Assembly: GCA_033964015.1 (NCBI GenBank) | Contig: CM066916.1 | Span: 8,906,501-8,970,500, forward strand | Direction: 5' to 3' | DNA from: Scolanthus callimorphus | Taxonomy: Eukaryota > Cnidaria > Anthozoa > Actiniaria > Edwardsiidae | DNA length: 64,000 nucleotides | Shown here: positions 49,401 to 59,500 of the stretch, piece by piece | Layout of the letters: every line of letters starts with the position of its first letter | Numbering within the stretch: position 1 is the first letter of the stretch | The notes under the pieces: model-generated | What the model was told of the DNA's origin: nothing | Seen by the model: only the letters and a program-made list of their open reading frames with translations | Databases searched by the model: none | Position numbers and translations under genes: made by a program

Positions 49401-49669
49401 ACATGCTTTAGTGATTGCAATTGTAACTATAAATGTTTAAAATTTATCGCGTAATTTGAGAAATCAGCGAGATTGACAGAATTAGCTATGTGGCCCCTGG
49501 ATTTTTATGATCTGCCATTCACAGATTCAAAAGCCAAAAGATACGCGTTAAACTAGCATTAGGAATTCAATAGATGTAAATCGCTTACATTCTTTTCCAA
49601 ATCCGAGCCAAAGAGGGCCAAATTAGAGTCCTTCCAGTCGTATTTCTTTGCTTTCACGAGGCCAGACAT
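39186..49669 (-). CDS. Gelsolin/severin-like actin-binding protein, copy C (13 exons seen)
   Basis: Gelsolin-family proteins sever and cap actin filaments under calcium control in the cytoplasm (family knowledge). Exons on the minus strand: 49669-49589 (start ATG), 47407-47318, 46507-46415, 45818-45723, 45261-45167, 44733-44658, 43931-43839, 42612-42547, 41391-41355, 40860-40784, 40702-40668, 39813-39729, 39275-39186. Domain G1 carries the diagnostic [18 protein letters not shown]2 the [11 protein letters not shown] and WNGK motifs, and G3 LSDASG and [12 protein letters not shown]. The coding length is about 339 codons before a terminal exon that I could not find, so about 370 residues, typical of three-domain gelsolin-like proteins. 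All phases match up to exon 11. Exon 12 lacks one base and exon 13 two bases relative to the conserved frame. It lies head-to-tail downstream of MADD, in the same orientation. Confidence 0.9.
39535..39655 (+). repeat. ~60-bp tandem duplication
   Basis: TATTCCTCCGCAGTAAAG, then ACACCTGT and CAATCTTAATGTAT, repeat two to three times in gelsolin C intron 12. Confidence 0.75.
39729..39813 (-). CDS. Gelsolin C exon 12 (G3), one-base frameshift
   Basis: The exon opens LSDASGHL in frame and then continues as [19 protein letters not shown] only in the next frame. One base is missing where CTGGAG would be expected and CTGAG is seen. Read literally, the frame stops within the exon. The 85-bp length is one short of phase continuity. 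Confidence 0.82.
39985..40125 (+). repeat. ~20-bp minisatellite (CTACGGTACTTAGGTTCATG)
   Basis: About six imperfect units in gelsolin C intron 11. Confidence 0.65.
40668..40702 (-). CDS. Gelsolin C exon 11 (G3 start)
   Basis: The 35-bp exon encodes [12 protein letters not shown] with the last codon split over the intron. It leads into LSDASG, the usual opening of G3. Confidence 0.75.
40784..40860 (-). CDS. Gelsolin C exon 10 (G2-G3 linker)
   Basis: The 77-bp exon encodes [20 protein letters not shown] and TVKDK. The G2-G3 linker is variable in the family. The call rests on exact phase continuity on both sides and good splice sites (TTTCAG, GTAAAA). Confidence 0.72.
41355..41391 (-). CDS. 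Gelsolin C exon 9 (G2 end)
   Basis: The 37-bp exon encodes [12 protein letters not shown] plus one base. It corresponds to the gelsolin 'ERSGRA.V' segment at the end of the G2 helix. Alone it resembles an AT-hook, but phase, order and orientation place it in this gene. Confidence 0.8.
41452..41628. mobile_element. TIR element rich in CACGGTCGCGG words, copy 1
   Basis: CAGATTTCGTATGACTGTGA and the inverse TCACAGTCATACGAAATCTG bound a GC-rich interior with GCGGTACGGAACCTGG and CCTGCTGTAGATACCG. In gelsolin C intron 8. Confidence 0.75.
42051..42270. mobile_element. TTAA-flanked MITE, copy 4
   Basis: AGAGCCTGTGTCAGCCGCCA at the left and TGGCTGACACAGGCTCT at the right are inverted repeats; TTAA follows on the right and CTAA precedes on the left. 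In gelsolin C intron 8. Confidence 0.77.
42547..42612 (-). CDS. Gelsolin C exon 8 (G2)
   Basis: The 66-bp exon encodes [20 protein letters not shown] and IQ. W.GK..(S/N)..EK..A is the helix region of G2. Phase 0 to 0. Confidence 0.87.
43080..43407. mobile_element. G-rich hAT-like MITE, copy 4, target duplication AAAGAAAC
   Basis: AAAGAAAC flanks both ends (43072-43079 and 43408-43415). The element has a 5' G run and a 3' C run of about 27 bases and includes GGTATTTTTTAGGGT motifs typical of the family interior. It lies in gelsolin C intron 7. Confidence 0.78.
43839..43931 (-). CDS. Gelsolin C exon 7 (G2)
   Basis: The 93-bp exon encodes [20 protein letters not shown] and then [18 protein letters not shown](L/I)DLG..(I/L)YQ is the G2 core. 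Confidence 0.93.
44430..44635. repeat. GTCCGTCCG/GTCTGTCTG simple repeat
   Basis: Imperfect tetranucleotide arrays of GTCC and GTCT, with one block (TCCGGCTATCTTTCTGTCCG) repeated two to three times. Immediately 3' of gelsolin C exon 6. Confidence 0.85.
44658..44733 (-). CDS. Gelsolin C exon 6 (G1-G2 linker)
   Basis: The 76-bp exon encodes [20 protein letters not shown] and QKMKN, matching the family's GF.HV.P..Y.PRL(L/F)...K segment. The acceptor AAAAAG is weak, but phase and homology fit. Confidence 0.88.
44854..45015. mobile_element. Foldback MITE (CGCGATAAAAAC), copy 3
   Basis: ATAACCTC flanks both ends (44846-44853, 45016-45023). CTGCAGGCGGTACTGGGTGT and the inverse ACACCCAGTAACCGCC form the arms, with GATCGGGCGCCATCTTGG inside. 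It lies in gelsolin C intron 5. Confidence 0.78.
45167..45261 (-). CDS. Gelsolin C exon 5 (G1 end)
   Basis: The 95-bp exon encodes [20 protein letters not shown] followed by [22 protein letters not shown] is universal in G1 of this family. It leaves in phase 2. Confidence 0.95.
45723..45818 (-). CDS. Gelsolin C exon 4 (G1 actin/calcium site)
   Basis: The 96-bp exon encodes [20 protein letters not shown] and then [15 protein letters not shown]...S.DE.G.AA..TV.LD is the strongest gelsolin/villin signature; the Asp/Glu residues bind the type-2 calcium in known structures. Confidence 0.96.
45930..46346. mobile_element. Older foldback repeat interrupted by the CTCGTACCCAGAG element
   Basis: GGGGAGGCTCTGGCGACATCC at the left pairs with GTCACCAGAGCCTCCCC at the right. 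GATTGGCTGATTTTGAACG and GCATGCGCGAGATTTGA recur in an uninterrupted copy at 21945-22085 and partly at 30575-30655. Confidence 0.65.
46047..46265. mobile_element. Foldback element with 9-bp target duplication CGGCTCTGT
   Basis: The arms CTCGTACCCAGAGCCCGTCA and their inverse span almost the whole 219 bp. CGGCTCTGT is present on both sides (46038-46046, 46266-46274). It is inserted into an older repeat whose intact form is seen at about 21945-22085. Confidence 0.85.
46415..46507 (-). CDS. Gelsolin C exon 3 (G1)
   Basis: The 93-bp exon encodes [20 protein letters not shown] and then [19 protein letters not shown] is the first core strand pair of gelsolin domain G1. Confidence 0.93.
46872..47232. 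mobile_element. TIR element rich in CACGGTCGCAG words, copy 2, with tandem expansion
   Basis: Same ends as the 41.5-kb copy. A segment of about 85 bp, from AACCTGTGGCCTGCTGTTGA to the next CGGCACGG, is present three times with CACGGTCGCAGTCGCGG repeated inside. In gelsolin C intron 2. Confidence 0.75.
47318..47407 (-). CDS. Gelsolin C exon 2
   Basis: The 90-bp exon encodes [20 protein letters not shown] and then [17 protein letters not shown] and WRIV.F are the signature of the gelsolin N-terminus ahead of G1. Copies A and B have 90-bp exons at the same position. Confidence 0.93.
48050..48231 (+). pseudogene. LINE 3' end (reverse-transcriptase ORF C-terminus)
   Basis: The plus strand encodes [20 protein letters not shown] and [18 protein letters not shown] before a stop at about 48231. 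It is a truncated LINE remnant in gelsolin C intron 1. Confidence 0.68.
48611..48809. mobile_element. Foldback MITE
   Basis: ATAGGCCGTTTGCACTAGAG and the inverse CTCTAGTGCAAAAGGCCTAT bound inner arms with AAGCTTCACCCAAATAATGA. In gelsolin C intron 1. Confidence 0.75.
49589..49669 (-). CDS. Gelsolin C exon 1 (start codon)
   Basis: The ATG at 49669 opens [20 protein letters not shown], then GSDLEKN and a GTAAGC donor (81 bp, phase 0). A WKDSN-(A/L)LFGSD N-terminus recurs in copies A and B, which supports this start. Confidence 0.88.
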
Positions 49670-49839
49670 GGCGGAGGGATGATTTAGTTCTGCAGGACGA
49701 CGACTTTCGTGCGGCGAATGCGCTGATCCGGATCACGTTACCTCCCTCTGTTGAGAGCTTTGTTGAGGGAAAGGAGAGGGCGGGGCTAGCTATTCGGTGA
49801 AAAATACTTTAGCCGATTGGACTGCCTTTCTACTGTTAA

Positions 49840-50062
49840 AGAGCCCGCGTCAGCCACTCCTTTGTTATTGTTTCCAGTCGATATCAAACAACGATTACGT
49901 GTAGAAATCTTGAAATAGTCTTCTAAAAACAGTTTTATTATTCATTTATCGAATTCAATCGAAAATATTGCACTACATCCCCTAAATCAGCCGATGGAAA
50001 TGGATGCTTTCTCTGTCTCGGTATGTTGCTAGGCTGACAAAATGGAGGCTGACAGAGGCTCT
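49840..50062. mobile_element. TTAA-flanked MITE, copy 5, just upstream of gelsolin C start
   Basis: TTAA flanks both ends (49836-49839, 50063-50066). It is in inverted orientation relative to the other copies (GGAAATGGATGCTTTCTC inside). It starts about 170 bp upstream of the gelsolin C ATG. Confidence 0.8.
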
Positions 50063-50216
50063 TTAAGGAGGCCTCGCGCAAGAGAAATGTAAGCTACGAT
50101 CATGAAGGGCACCCTGATATATATCCATAAGCGTTTTAACGGGGGATTTGTTGGTTGAAAGTACGCATTTAAAAAGAGTCTTTCTCACAGTTCCTTCGCT
50201 TTTTGTGATTCAAATT

Positions 50217-50297
50217 GAATTCTAGCCTGAAGTCGAGTCTACCGTTGACCGATGTATTGTTTGATCAACGGTTAGACTCGACTTCAGGCTAGAATTC
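50217..50297. repeat. Hairpin, 5' of gelsolin C
   Basis: GAATTCTAGCCTGAAGTCGA at the left has a perfect inverse at the right. The loop is about 15 bases. Confidence 0.85.
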
Positions 50298-50299
50298 CA

Positions 50300-53200
50300 C
50301 AATTGAATCGCAATAAGCATTGGTAATCGCATGGGGCCGAGTAAAATTAAAATTGCACGAGTGTTTTCAATTTTTTTTCCAAAATTACCCGAGCCGTCAT
50401 CGAGGGCAATTTGCGAGGGCAATTTGAAAAAATTGAAAACACACGTGAAATTAATCACTAATTTTACGAGGAACCCATGTGATTACTTGTTTATGATACA
50501 AAAAGGCAAAATTCAGCGTGCGTGTTGACTGCTCGTATTCCGACGCATGCAAAGTAATTTTGCCCTCAATTAAGAAAAAATGCCTTCGCTCTTAGGCAAT
50601 CAGCATCGAGTAATTTTGCCCTGTATATTATAAAGGGAGGAACTGTGAAAACGGCGATCCGGTCAACCACATATTAAAGTATTGCATCAAGTCAGAGTTT
50701 CTAATGCCCTGTATCATGTAAACAAAAACAAAGTAACAGTAACAGTTCCATTAGGTGTTTTATTTGCCTGAAATTCTTTGTTTAGTACAAGCATTATTAA
50801 TATTTTCCCCATAGTATAAACACTATATAAATATCCTGGCATTAATTGTCCCTATTAAAATTACAATAATATCAGAACGGTAGAACTCTGATTATTATCA
50901 ATATTGCTATAATATTAATTATATTTTAGAGGCGAATTTATAAGCCCTTGCAGTCAACAGAGAGCTTCTGTGCTCGACTAAATAATATATGTCCAATAGG
51001 CAGTTTGCGTCCTATGATCACGTAATTGTGCTGGGACACACACACAAAAGTGAAATACATGACTGATCTGTATGTTTAAAACTGCTCGTAAAGAACTTGG
51101 TCAAACAACTTCGGATATACCACTTTTTCAGTCAAATTTCTTTGCAATTTCGTAAAACAACTCAAATTAGTTTGTTTCCGTCCCAGTCACGTTCTGTTGA
51201 TATACCTTTGGAATCTAGACGTTTAGCTGCAAAGAGCCCATTAGACATGCTCGACGAATTCGGACTAACATTTTTGTGACCCCCATGACTAGTTCACTGG
51301 CCTATGAAAAGGCCAGTGAGCTCATTCTAGAACATAAATGTACGAAAATTCTATGAAATCACATCTATTGCGAAAGCTTAGGAACTGGAATTGGGTGTCG
51401 TAAAGAACATCCCCTTCCTCCTCCAGGACTCCAGCTTCATCACCCCTCACCCCTAGGAATTCCAGTAAATTTCTTCATGGCCAACAATCAAATTCTGTTT
51501 ACCCATCCTGGAATCACATATTTTAGGAATTCCCCGCCAAATGTTTATTTGTTCCTACCATCCTTGGAAATCTAGTGAATTTCTTCATGGCCACCAAGGA
51601 ATTTCTGTTTACCCCATACTAGAATCCCAATTTTTAGGCACTTTTCACAGTCATTGGCCATTTTTTCACAGTCAATGGCCATAGTTTTTCACGTGTATCA
51701 CAATTAATTTTCAATACATTTAAATGGTGACCAGCTGAACATTTAAAGAATAAATCATCCACGAACAGTGTCTATGTTTGCGGTTATAAATTTTCATTTC
51801 CTTTGTTTAGTAGAAACCTGCTTCAGGATAACGAAATTGAAAGTCATGCAAAATATCTATAAACACTGGAGCTAATTATTGGCAACAACTCTTATTCATA
51901 TTTACCACAAACGTTTTGGGCATAATGGATGTGTAATGTGAAAGTTTCACCATATATATTTACAAAAGTGGCATAATTTATTCAGTATGTACAAAAGAGT
52001 AACAAAAATAACGCAAATTATTACTTCATATTTTTTCTTGACTGTTATACACTGGAAAAATGGTAAAGCTATGGACGTCTAACAGAAGTACACAGAACAA
52101 TCATAAACGAACAAATACAAATATACACGACAAAACAAAATAATAATATAAAACAATAATATGTTTGTCTCTCGATGTATTACTCTACAATCTTGTTGAA
52201 TGCTTAATAATTTATTTTTGTTTATACATGCTTTTCTGGTCGTGATCGACGATTTGATCGAAATACTTTATTGTATAAACACCTGCCTTTCAGGAAATGG
52301 CGAAATTTCAAATTTTCTTTCTATCAATTTAATGCCACGAGTGTGCATAAACTAGCCTTTCTCTTTAGAACATCAAAGTTTAGATCTCCAAGCATACTTC
52401 TGACACAATTTGTTTCCTTATTGGTAAATTTATACGATAGGAAATTTTACAGTCGCGTTCTTTGTTTTACTAGCGCCTAATTTATTTGCAATTTTTTTAT
52501 GCCAGTACAGTACCGGATATGAACAATAAGTAACACGTGATTTGGCCCCTTTGGTGGATAACTGGTTGTGATTGCCGAAGTAAACTTTTCTACACTAGAA
52601 TATTTAATTTCTACCGAAATTGATCGACTAAATGTTTCTTTGGCTGAGAGAAAACCATTCAGAAGCAATTTGTCCTACTGCGACATGTGAATGGCCAACT
52701 GAATGTCGTCTGAACGTATTTTTTTGGCTGCGAAAAATTTGAATGACCCAAATCTTTGATTAAAAATCCGAACTGAGTGCAAATAAAGATTCACGAGAAG
52801 CCATTTCAAGACATATTTTTACCTGATCTCATCGGAAATGAACTTGGGGCACAAAGTCACGTGAATGAAACCCATGAGAATTGGTTGACAGAGAAGCCAT
52901 TTAGTAATAACAAAAACATATAAGTGAGTTGAAACGTGTAACAAACATACCTTACTTTAGTGCCAAGCTGCGGAATATTCGCAGAATAAACAATTGAACA
53001 GATTTTGAAAATTGTTGTTGCAAGACTTCAAAATGTTAAATGTTAGCATATTATCAATTACCACTGTTGCTCTACTTTATTTGAGCGAAAAATGAAATAT
53101 TATTAAGAGAAAACCTGCTTGGGTTAGCAGTCGAGAGTTCATTATTGACCAAATATGGTCATAAACTGGCCACGAATAATCCACAGCTTGGTTCGCCGTT

Positions 53201-53440
53201 ACATGTTTCAAGTTATATGTTTCTGGTAATAATTTATACTACAACTTTTCAACTGTTTCATAACACATTTGTGTTACTTGATTTTCCTAAAGATCAAACC
53301 TCTCCGCCCTTTAATATTCTCTCACAGAAAACTGACTGAACCCTTGGCATGAAGTGATGTCCCCGAGTCTCGACCCCATGTAGTTAGCAATTCTGTGGCA
53401 TGATAATAGTGTGGTTCAAGTGTGTTCTGCGCATGCGCTC
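50300..53440. other. MADD 3' UTR and MADD-gelsolin intergenic region
   Basis: A/T-rich sequence downstream of the MADD stop codon and upstream of gelsolin C. No conserved exon. The 3' end of the MADD transcript could not be fixed by eye. Confidence 0.5.
51410..51640 (+). repeat. Degenerate repeat around AATTTCTTCATGGCCA
   Basis: CAGTAAATTTCTTCATGGCC and CAGTGAATTTCTTCATGGCC, with CTGTTTACCCCAT and TTTTAGG words, repeat two to three times. Confidence 0.5.
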
Positions 53441-53520
53441 TTATCTGTTGGTGACTTCTGCGTTTCTGGAAGCTGCCACGTACGAGAACAGACACAGCAC
53501 AGCATAGCAGATTGATTGCA
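53441..53520 (-). CDS. MADD: MADD terminal exon with stop codon
   Basis: After a TTGTTGCAG acceptor the exon encodes [20 protein letters not shown] and ends EVTNR, stop (TAA at 53443-53441). Vertebrate MADD ends similarly ([20 protein letters not shown] and a short tail). Only two bases lie between the acceptor AG and the CAA codon where a full codon is expected, so a base may be missing here. Confidence 0.88.
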
Positions 53521-56500
53521 CTGCAACAAATAACGCCAATAAAACATCGATCAGCTTAATGAGCATATCCCATCGAGTCGCCTACCTTCATGCGGCTCTT
53601 TCACTTTGAAGAACAGCTACGTAGGTAACAGAGCTGTCAGAACAAGCCGGCGACCGCCGGAGTTTCGGCGGCTACTTCACGTTTAATCGCCGGCTACCTT
53701 TTGCCGAATGTGAGACACAAAAAAATTCGAACCACAGAATTTTGTTAGAAGCTCACCTCATTGTTTGCGAAAATAAAATAAAAAAACTGGAATCCATAAA
53801 TTGTAGTTCCTCTTAAAAATCTTCCTGCTCCGCGCCTGTGTCAAAATTGGCTTGGTGAGGAAACTAACTTGTTGCTTTGAAGCTACGAAATTTGCATGTC
53901 GTCCGTCAGTTTTTCTTTTGCAGCGGCTACATTTTTTGAGCAGCCGCCTACTTCAAATCATTCTGACAGCTCTGTAGGTACATTCAAAGGCTGGGGCAAA
54001 ACCGGTTCAACATTTATTAGAAAATAACACCTATTTTATATGGTGAATGTGCGCATTCTGATTGGTTAAAAGGCGTGTTTGTAAGAGACCTGAGAAACAC
54101 GATTGTCACGCAACGCTGTCGTGCGTGTGTATGTTATTTTCTAAAAGCAATAAAAGTACTTTCCGCTTGCTCTCTGGTTTCTTACAAACACTCGGGGAAT
54201 GTTGGTCGAACTGATAAAACTTGAAAGACACTCGCCTGCGGCTCGTGTCTTTCAAGTTTTGATCAGTTCTCCCAACATCCCCCTCGTGTTTGTAAGAAAC
54301 CAGAGAGCACGCGGAAAGTACTTTCATTGCTTAAATAAAACACTTTGTGTGTATTTGTTCAACAATGTCTTCATGAATAAGCGTGAAAAAAATTAAGGTA
54401 AAGTAGCGTTCAGAACCCAACGAAACAAGGATGTTTATCGTTGCTCAATGCATATTTAGCGTTTTCTAAATCACTCAAAATATAACTTCGGGAAAAGTTG
54501 AATCATGTTGAATACTGTGTTGAATCATGTTCAATGATGTTGACCCGTTTAATATTCGTGAAAAAGCTCAAGATTCCCATACCATTGGGTTTACTACGGA
54601 TCTCACCGAACTGTCGCACTGCCTTGAAAATTCACGCCAATACCTCACCCACAAACGTCTGCGACTCTGCCTACATTCGTCCATGTTTTGTCTAGTTTGT
54701 GTAACGTTTCTGTCTGCTGTCATTTTTTGGCGGAAATTTACCATGAATGAAAAACCATAAACAAGACATATTTTAGGCTACAATCTTAGTATTTTGTACT
54801 TAAGTATATTTTGAGGGATGATTGTTTGCATTTCCAGCTAATTGAAGCCTTGATAAGTTGATTTTGCCGTTTTCTTTTATGCTTTTGCAGCGTTCCAAGA
54901 AAATCCAGTGAAATCGGCAGACCATTGAAATTCACGTGAGCACAGGAATGTAGGTAAACTTGTAGATGTTGTGGGTGTGGTAGCAGCATGAATTTCATTC
55001 ACAACGCGACACTTCGATGAGATCCGTAGTAAAATCCGATTAAGAAAATTGCTCTGAGCATCGCTTAAGGGCACTCAGAAAAAAAGTTGAATGAAAATGT
55101 TGAGCTCGTTTGGTCCCAGCCTTAGAAGTAAGTGAAGAACAATTACCATGGGTGATTTGAATCTATGCTGAATGACTTCTTGATTTACGGGAACTGCAAC
55201 CCAAAGAGAAGACAATTAGTTTATGGTTGGAGAATGGTGGTCTGCATGACCGCTATACCGAGAGATAACAGACTTACCGAATTCGTCTAATACAAATATT
55301 CCTTTCTGAGTGGAGCAATTCCTGATGTTGCATAGATCAAGGTGGACCTAAAACAAACCGTTACGAAGAACTATAAATGTAACTCACTCAGATATTTAGG
55401 TAAAGGTCTGTTGCCAATAAACCCGATTATGACGTGCAGACAAAGGTGCCAGCTCGCAGAGCAGCCATTAACACGGTAATAATACAGTGACTCTTGTCAA
55501 CGACAGTTGAAAACATTCACAGTGCAAGACCTGAGTTATAATAAAATCTCTTACCCTTCTTGTTGAGAATTTGAGTCCAATGCCCTCAAGAGTGACCTGA
55601 AGCATCCCTTCTTCGCCAGTAGAAATGTTCTGATGAAGGAGATAAAGATAAACAATTTAACATCACCGTTCACTAGTTCTGAGGAAGAGCCAGATAGGGA
55701 GCTATCAAAGTAAACTGCTAGTAGCAGTCCCTTTGGCAAACGTCCGTAAAAAAATATATCGGCTTTCGCAAAAGACGGTGGGCTGCAAGCAGTCTACAGT
55801 ACCAAGGTAGTTTCATTGTGTAAAAGTAGCAGAAAACTTGTTCTTACCTGGATAGGAAACTCCCTCCCAGTTGTGGACCTACAATTGTTGCAAGAAACAA
55901 GTCTGAGGAATTGACATTGTGTTGCTAATCATAAACAAATGAGTAGAATCCCAGGGAACTTCCCTAAAATATACGGAAATGTTCGTCCTATTCTAGCTTA
56001 GGGTATAAAAAATTCACTCATTTGCTAGCTTTTAGGGGTGTCGGATATCCAAAGACTGCTTTCTTTAGGTAATAAAACTCAGTGCGCCTGAAAATTCGTA
56101 TGCCTTATGTGTTATCTGTCTGGGTCAAATTTCCTTGGCCACACCCAATTTGCAATCTCTTAAGCCGGCCTTTCACGAGTGAAATAAGCGGAGACGGAGA
56201 CGTAAGAGGTTACGTTTGTGTGAAAATCGTCTTGACAGTTAGCAACGTAAGCGTAAGCGGAGACGTAAGAAAAAGGAAACCTCCAGCAACGCTCCGCGTG
56301 TGACTACGACCGTTAGGGGCTGCGAAGGAGTCTACCCCCCCCCCCCATCCCCCTCAAGAGTTAAATGGTCGGCTCCTAAATTTGTGCGGCCCACTTTCAC
56401 ATATCAAGATGCACCATGAGCGGTATCACGGGTGTTAGGAACTGCAAATGTTTGTAGACATTTGCCTGCCAGACTTTACTGACAAGCCATTTTGTCGTCA

Positions 56501-59500
56501 GATTGTATCACTGTAAGCACAAATAATCGTCGTAAACAAAACGCGACATCTAGGGGGTCTCGTAAGTGGAGTAAAGACAACAATAACAACAACAACACCA
56601 ACAATAACAATAACAAAGCCTCAAATATGGTACGTTACAGATTGTCGTGTCAGTAAGTCGTGGATTTGAGAAGTAAAGCCCCAGGTATGCGGTCCAGTAC
56701 GGCGACAACTGTCTTGTTCTCAGTCTCACTGTATTTTTGTCACGTGTAATGTGTGTAAATGAAATAAAAGGTAGCAATGTTATGAATTAATTTCTAATGC
56801 ACTCGGCAGTTAATAATGCTTCCTCGTTCCAGTATCACGTCGAAGCCTAGTCGCGTTGTTGGTTGTCGCATCCCGTTCGTCGAGTCAGCATAGATAAACC
56901 TTTATACAACACAACAAGGAACAACAACACGCTAAAGATTCTGTAAAGAAAACAAAAGTTAGATGCAGCACGTATACAAAAAAGCATAGTATTAAGTGAA
57001 TGTGTATAAATCTGTTAAAATTGACATCGCAATCTCCATCTTTAAGAGTATTCCCGTTTGGATAAACATGATCAATTCACCTGTGCTTGTTCCCCGTAAT
57101 CTTTCGGCAGCTCGCTGCATACACTCTTTGATGCAGTAATACAGTGCCTTGCACTAAAATAGAACCAACGCAAAATTAAATATAATGTGTGAGATGGAGT
57201 GCCAATCACCTTTTTAGTGCACAATTTGCTGAGCAAAGCGTTTTTCCTCGCTCATACAGCAGGCATGCGCAAGAGTTTTAAAAGTCCCGGGGGCAGTTGA
57301 TACACCGAAAAGAAAGAATGGGATGGAGTGTGAGGCGGGGAGGGAGTACACACTCACCTTTTTAGTGCAGAACTTGCTGAGCAAGGTGTCTTCTCCTCGC
57401 CGATACCACAAGCACAGCACCTTAGTCTTAGGACAGTAGGTGATGTTGACGATTTTCTCGTACCACCAGCGCTCAACTATCACACCCGCCCCCGTCCGTA
57501 GCAGGATACAGTCGTCTGATACCTGCAGAAGCAGCAGACTCAGTACTAAACACATTGCATAAGCGTCTTTTTCTCTAAATGCACGAATTTATGTCTCTGT
57601 CCTTGATCAAATTTGCTAGAGCTGATAGACAGAACTACAATAGACCGCTCGGCGTTAATTTGAATAATCTTTTTTTGTTTGGGTTTCTTCCTTATTCATA
57701 TATCTTTCGGTGCGTAACAGATAAACAAAGAAAGAATACTCATGGGAATGAAATGGGACAACATTACGCCACAGCAAAAGAGGTCTGTACTGGTAAAAAA
57801 TTGTCATACACATTAATAAAACTCAACAAAGTGTAAACGGTGCATAAGGATCGATTGATAGCTAGTGCGAGTTTAGGTCGTTAATACAGCGAAGATAAAT
57901 GGCCTACTTGAGCAACATACACAAGTCATCTTTTCCACCTTACCTCCATAAAGAATACATCCCCGTTCATAGTGCTCCCAGAATGGACTACGAAAGACTG
58001 TTTCTTCATTTGGCGGCTGCCTGCGGGCTTGAGATCGATGTCGTTACCTCTCTAAAATGAAAAAATGCGAATAGTGACCAGTCTTTTTACATTGTACTGA
58101 ATAAATTAGAGGGAATCCATATGACTGCAGTAAGACCAAATATACCCAGCCAATCATGAATAAGTCTCAGAAATTGCTCCTGAATGGCTTCCTCATCAGC
58201 CAATCAGTCAAGTAAAACCACTATCACTCATGGGTAGGTAACACTTCTATCACTCGTTGAGCACGTGATCACTAAATACACAGCTTCGCTAAGCTCGAAG
58301 TTTGATTGGTTGAAAGAAATGAGTGGCAAATAAGATTGCAAATACAGAAAAATACAGAAAATCATCTGAAGTTCGCTTGATCTTTAATTTTATCTTATCC
58401 TTTTTTCTCTTAGTTTACTTTATCCAGATTATAAGAAAGTATCTCTCCCTTTTCGCGGCTCATTTAATTACAATATTCTATTTTGCCGCGGTGGGTCTCA
58501 TCAGGATTTATAAATGATAACAATAATAATAAAAAGGTATATAATATATACAAATTGCATTCTATAAATATATATCTCAATATTGAATAACAAGTGATCC
58601 GCTTTTCATCAGGGCCATGCAAAAAAAAAACGTTCTATACATTCTTTTAGAAGGTTATGGCAACCCGTGCGGAAAGTATCCAGGCTGCTTGCTTGCCGCA
58701 GCTCCGCCGGTAGGCTAATCCACAGCACTGCACCGCTGTAGCCGACGATATTTTTGAGACTGACTTCGCTCGGTTTTGTAAATAGGGAGAGATGTGTCGA
58801 CTTGAAGTGAGTCTACCAAGTTACACCAACTGTTACTGACTATACACAGGGACTTTCTGCAGAAACCCATCCAGGGGAAATGCTTAATTTCGCATGGTAG
58901 AAGAATGTGAAGTGTTCGGATTTCCCATGGCTATCCATGTGAATTCCGAACACTTCCCGTGCACGACCCTTGGGAAATTCAGCTTTTCCCATGGTTGGGT
59001 TTCTCCAGAAATTCCCTGTGACAGAAGTGGCTTTTCTTACCAAGCTATTCAGGTTATCCAGCAAGTCATTAACGGGTTGACTCTGACTCAGGCCTATGTG
59101 CGATTTGCCAAGCAGTCGGCGGGTCTTCTTGCGGACCGCGTCCCTGTCCACGTCTAACGCTACCATGTAGGCGACGAGGTTATATAACATGGTGGACAAC
59201 ACTCGGTCTTCTTCTTCTTCAAGACGTTTTTGCTCTACCGGCTGCAATGACTTGTGCCTGTGAAAATAATAAGTAAAAAGAGGTCTTGAAGCATATTTAG
59301 TTTATTTTTCATTAAAAAGTTGAAGTGCGCCTAAAAGAATGAGTAGAGGTGAATGAAAACGTTGTTAGAGAATTTGAATTACAGTAACACTTGAAAGACG
59401 TTTGGGGTATGATAGTTTTAATTTAAGTTTTGATACAATCTACGGCGTCACTCCAGTACCAGTGGCTTTTGCGCCGCCAAGCGATTGACCTGATCCGCCA

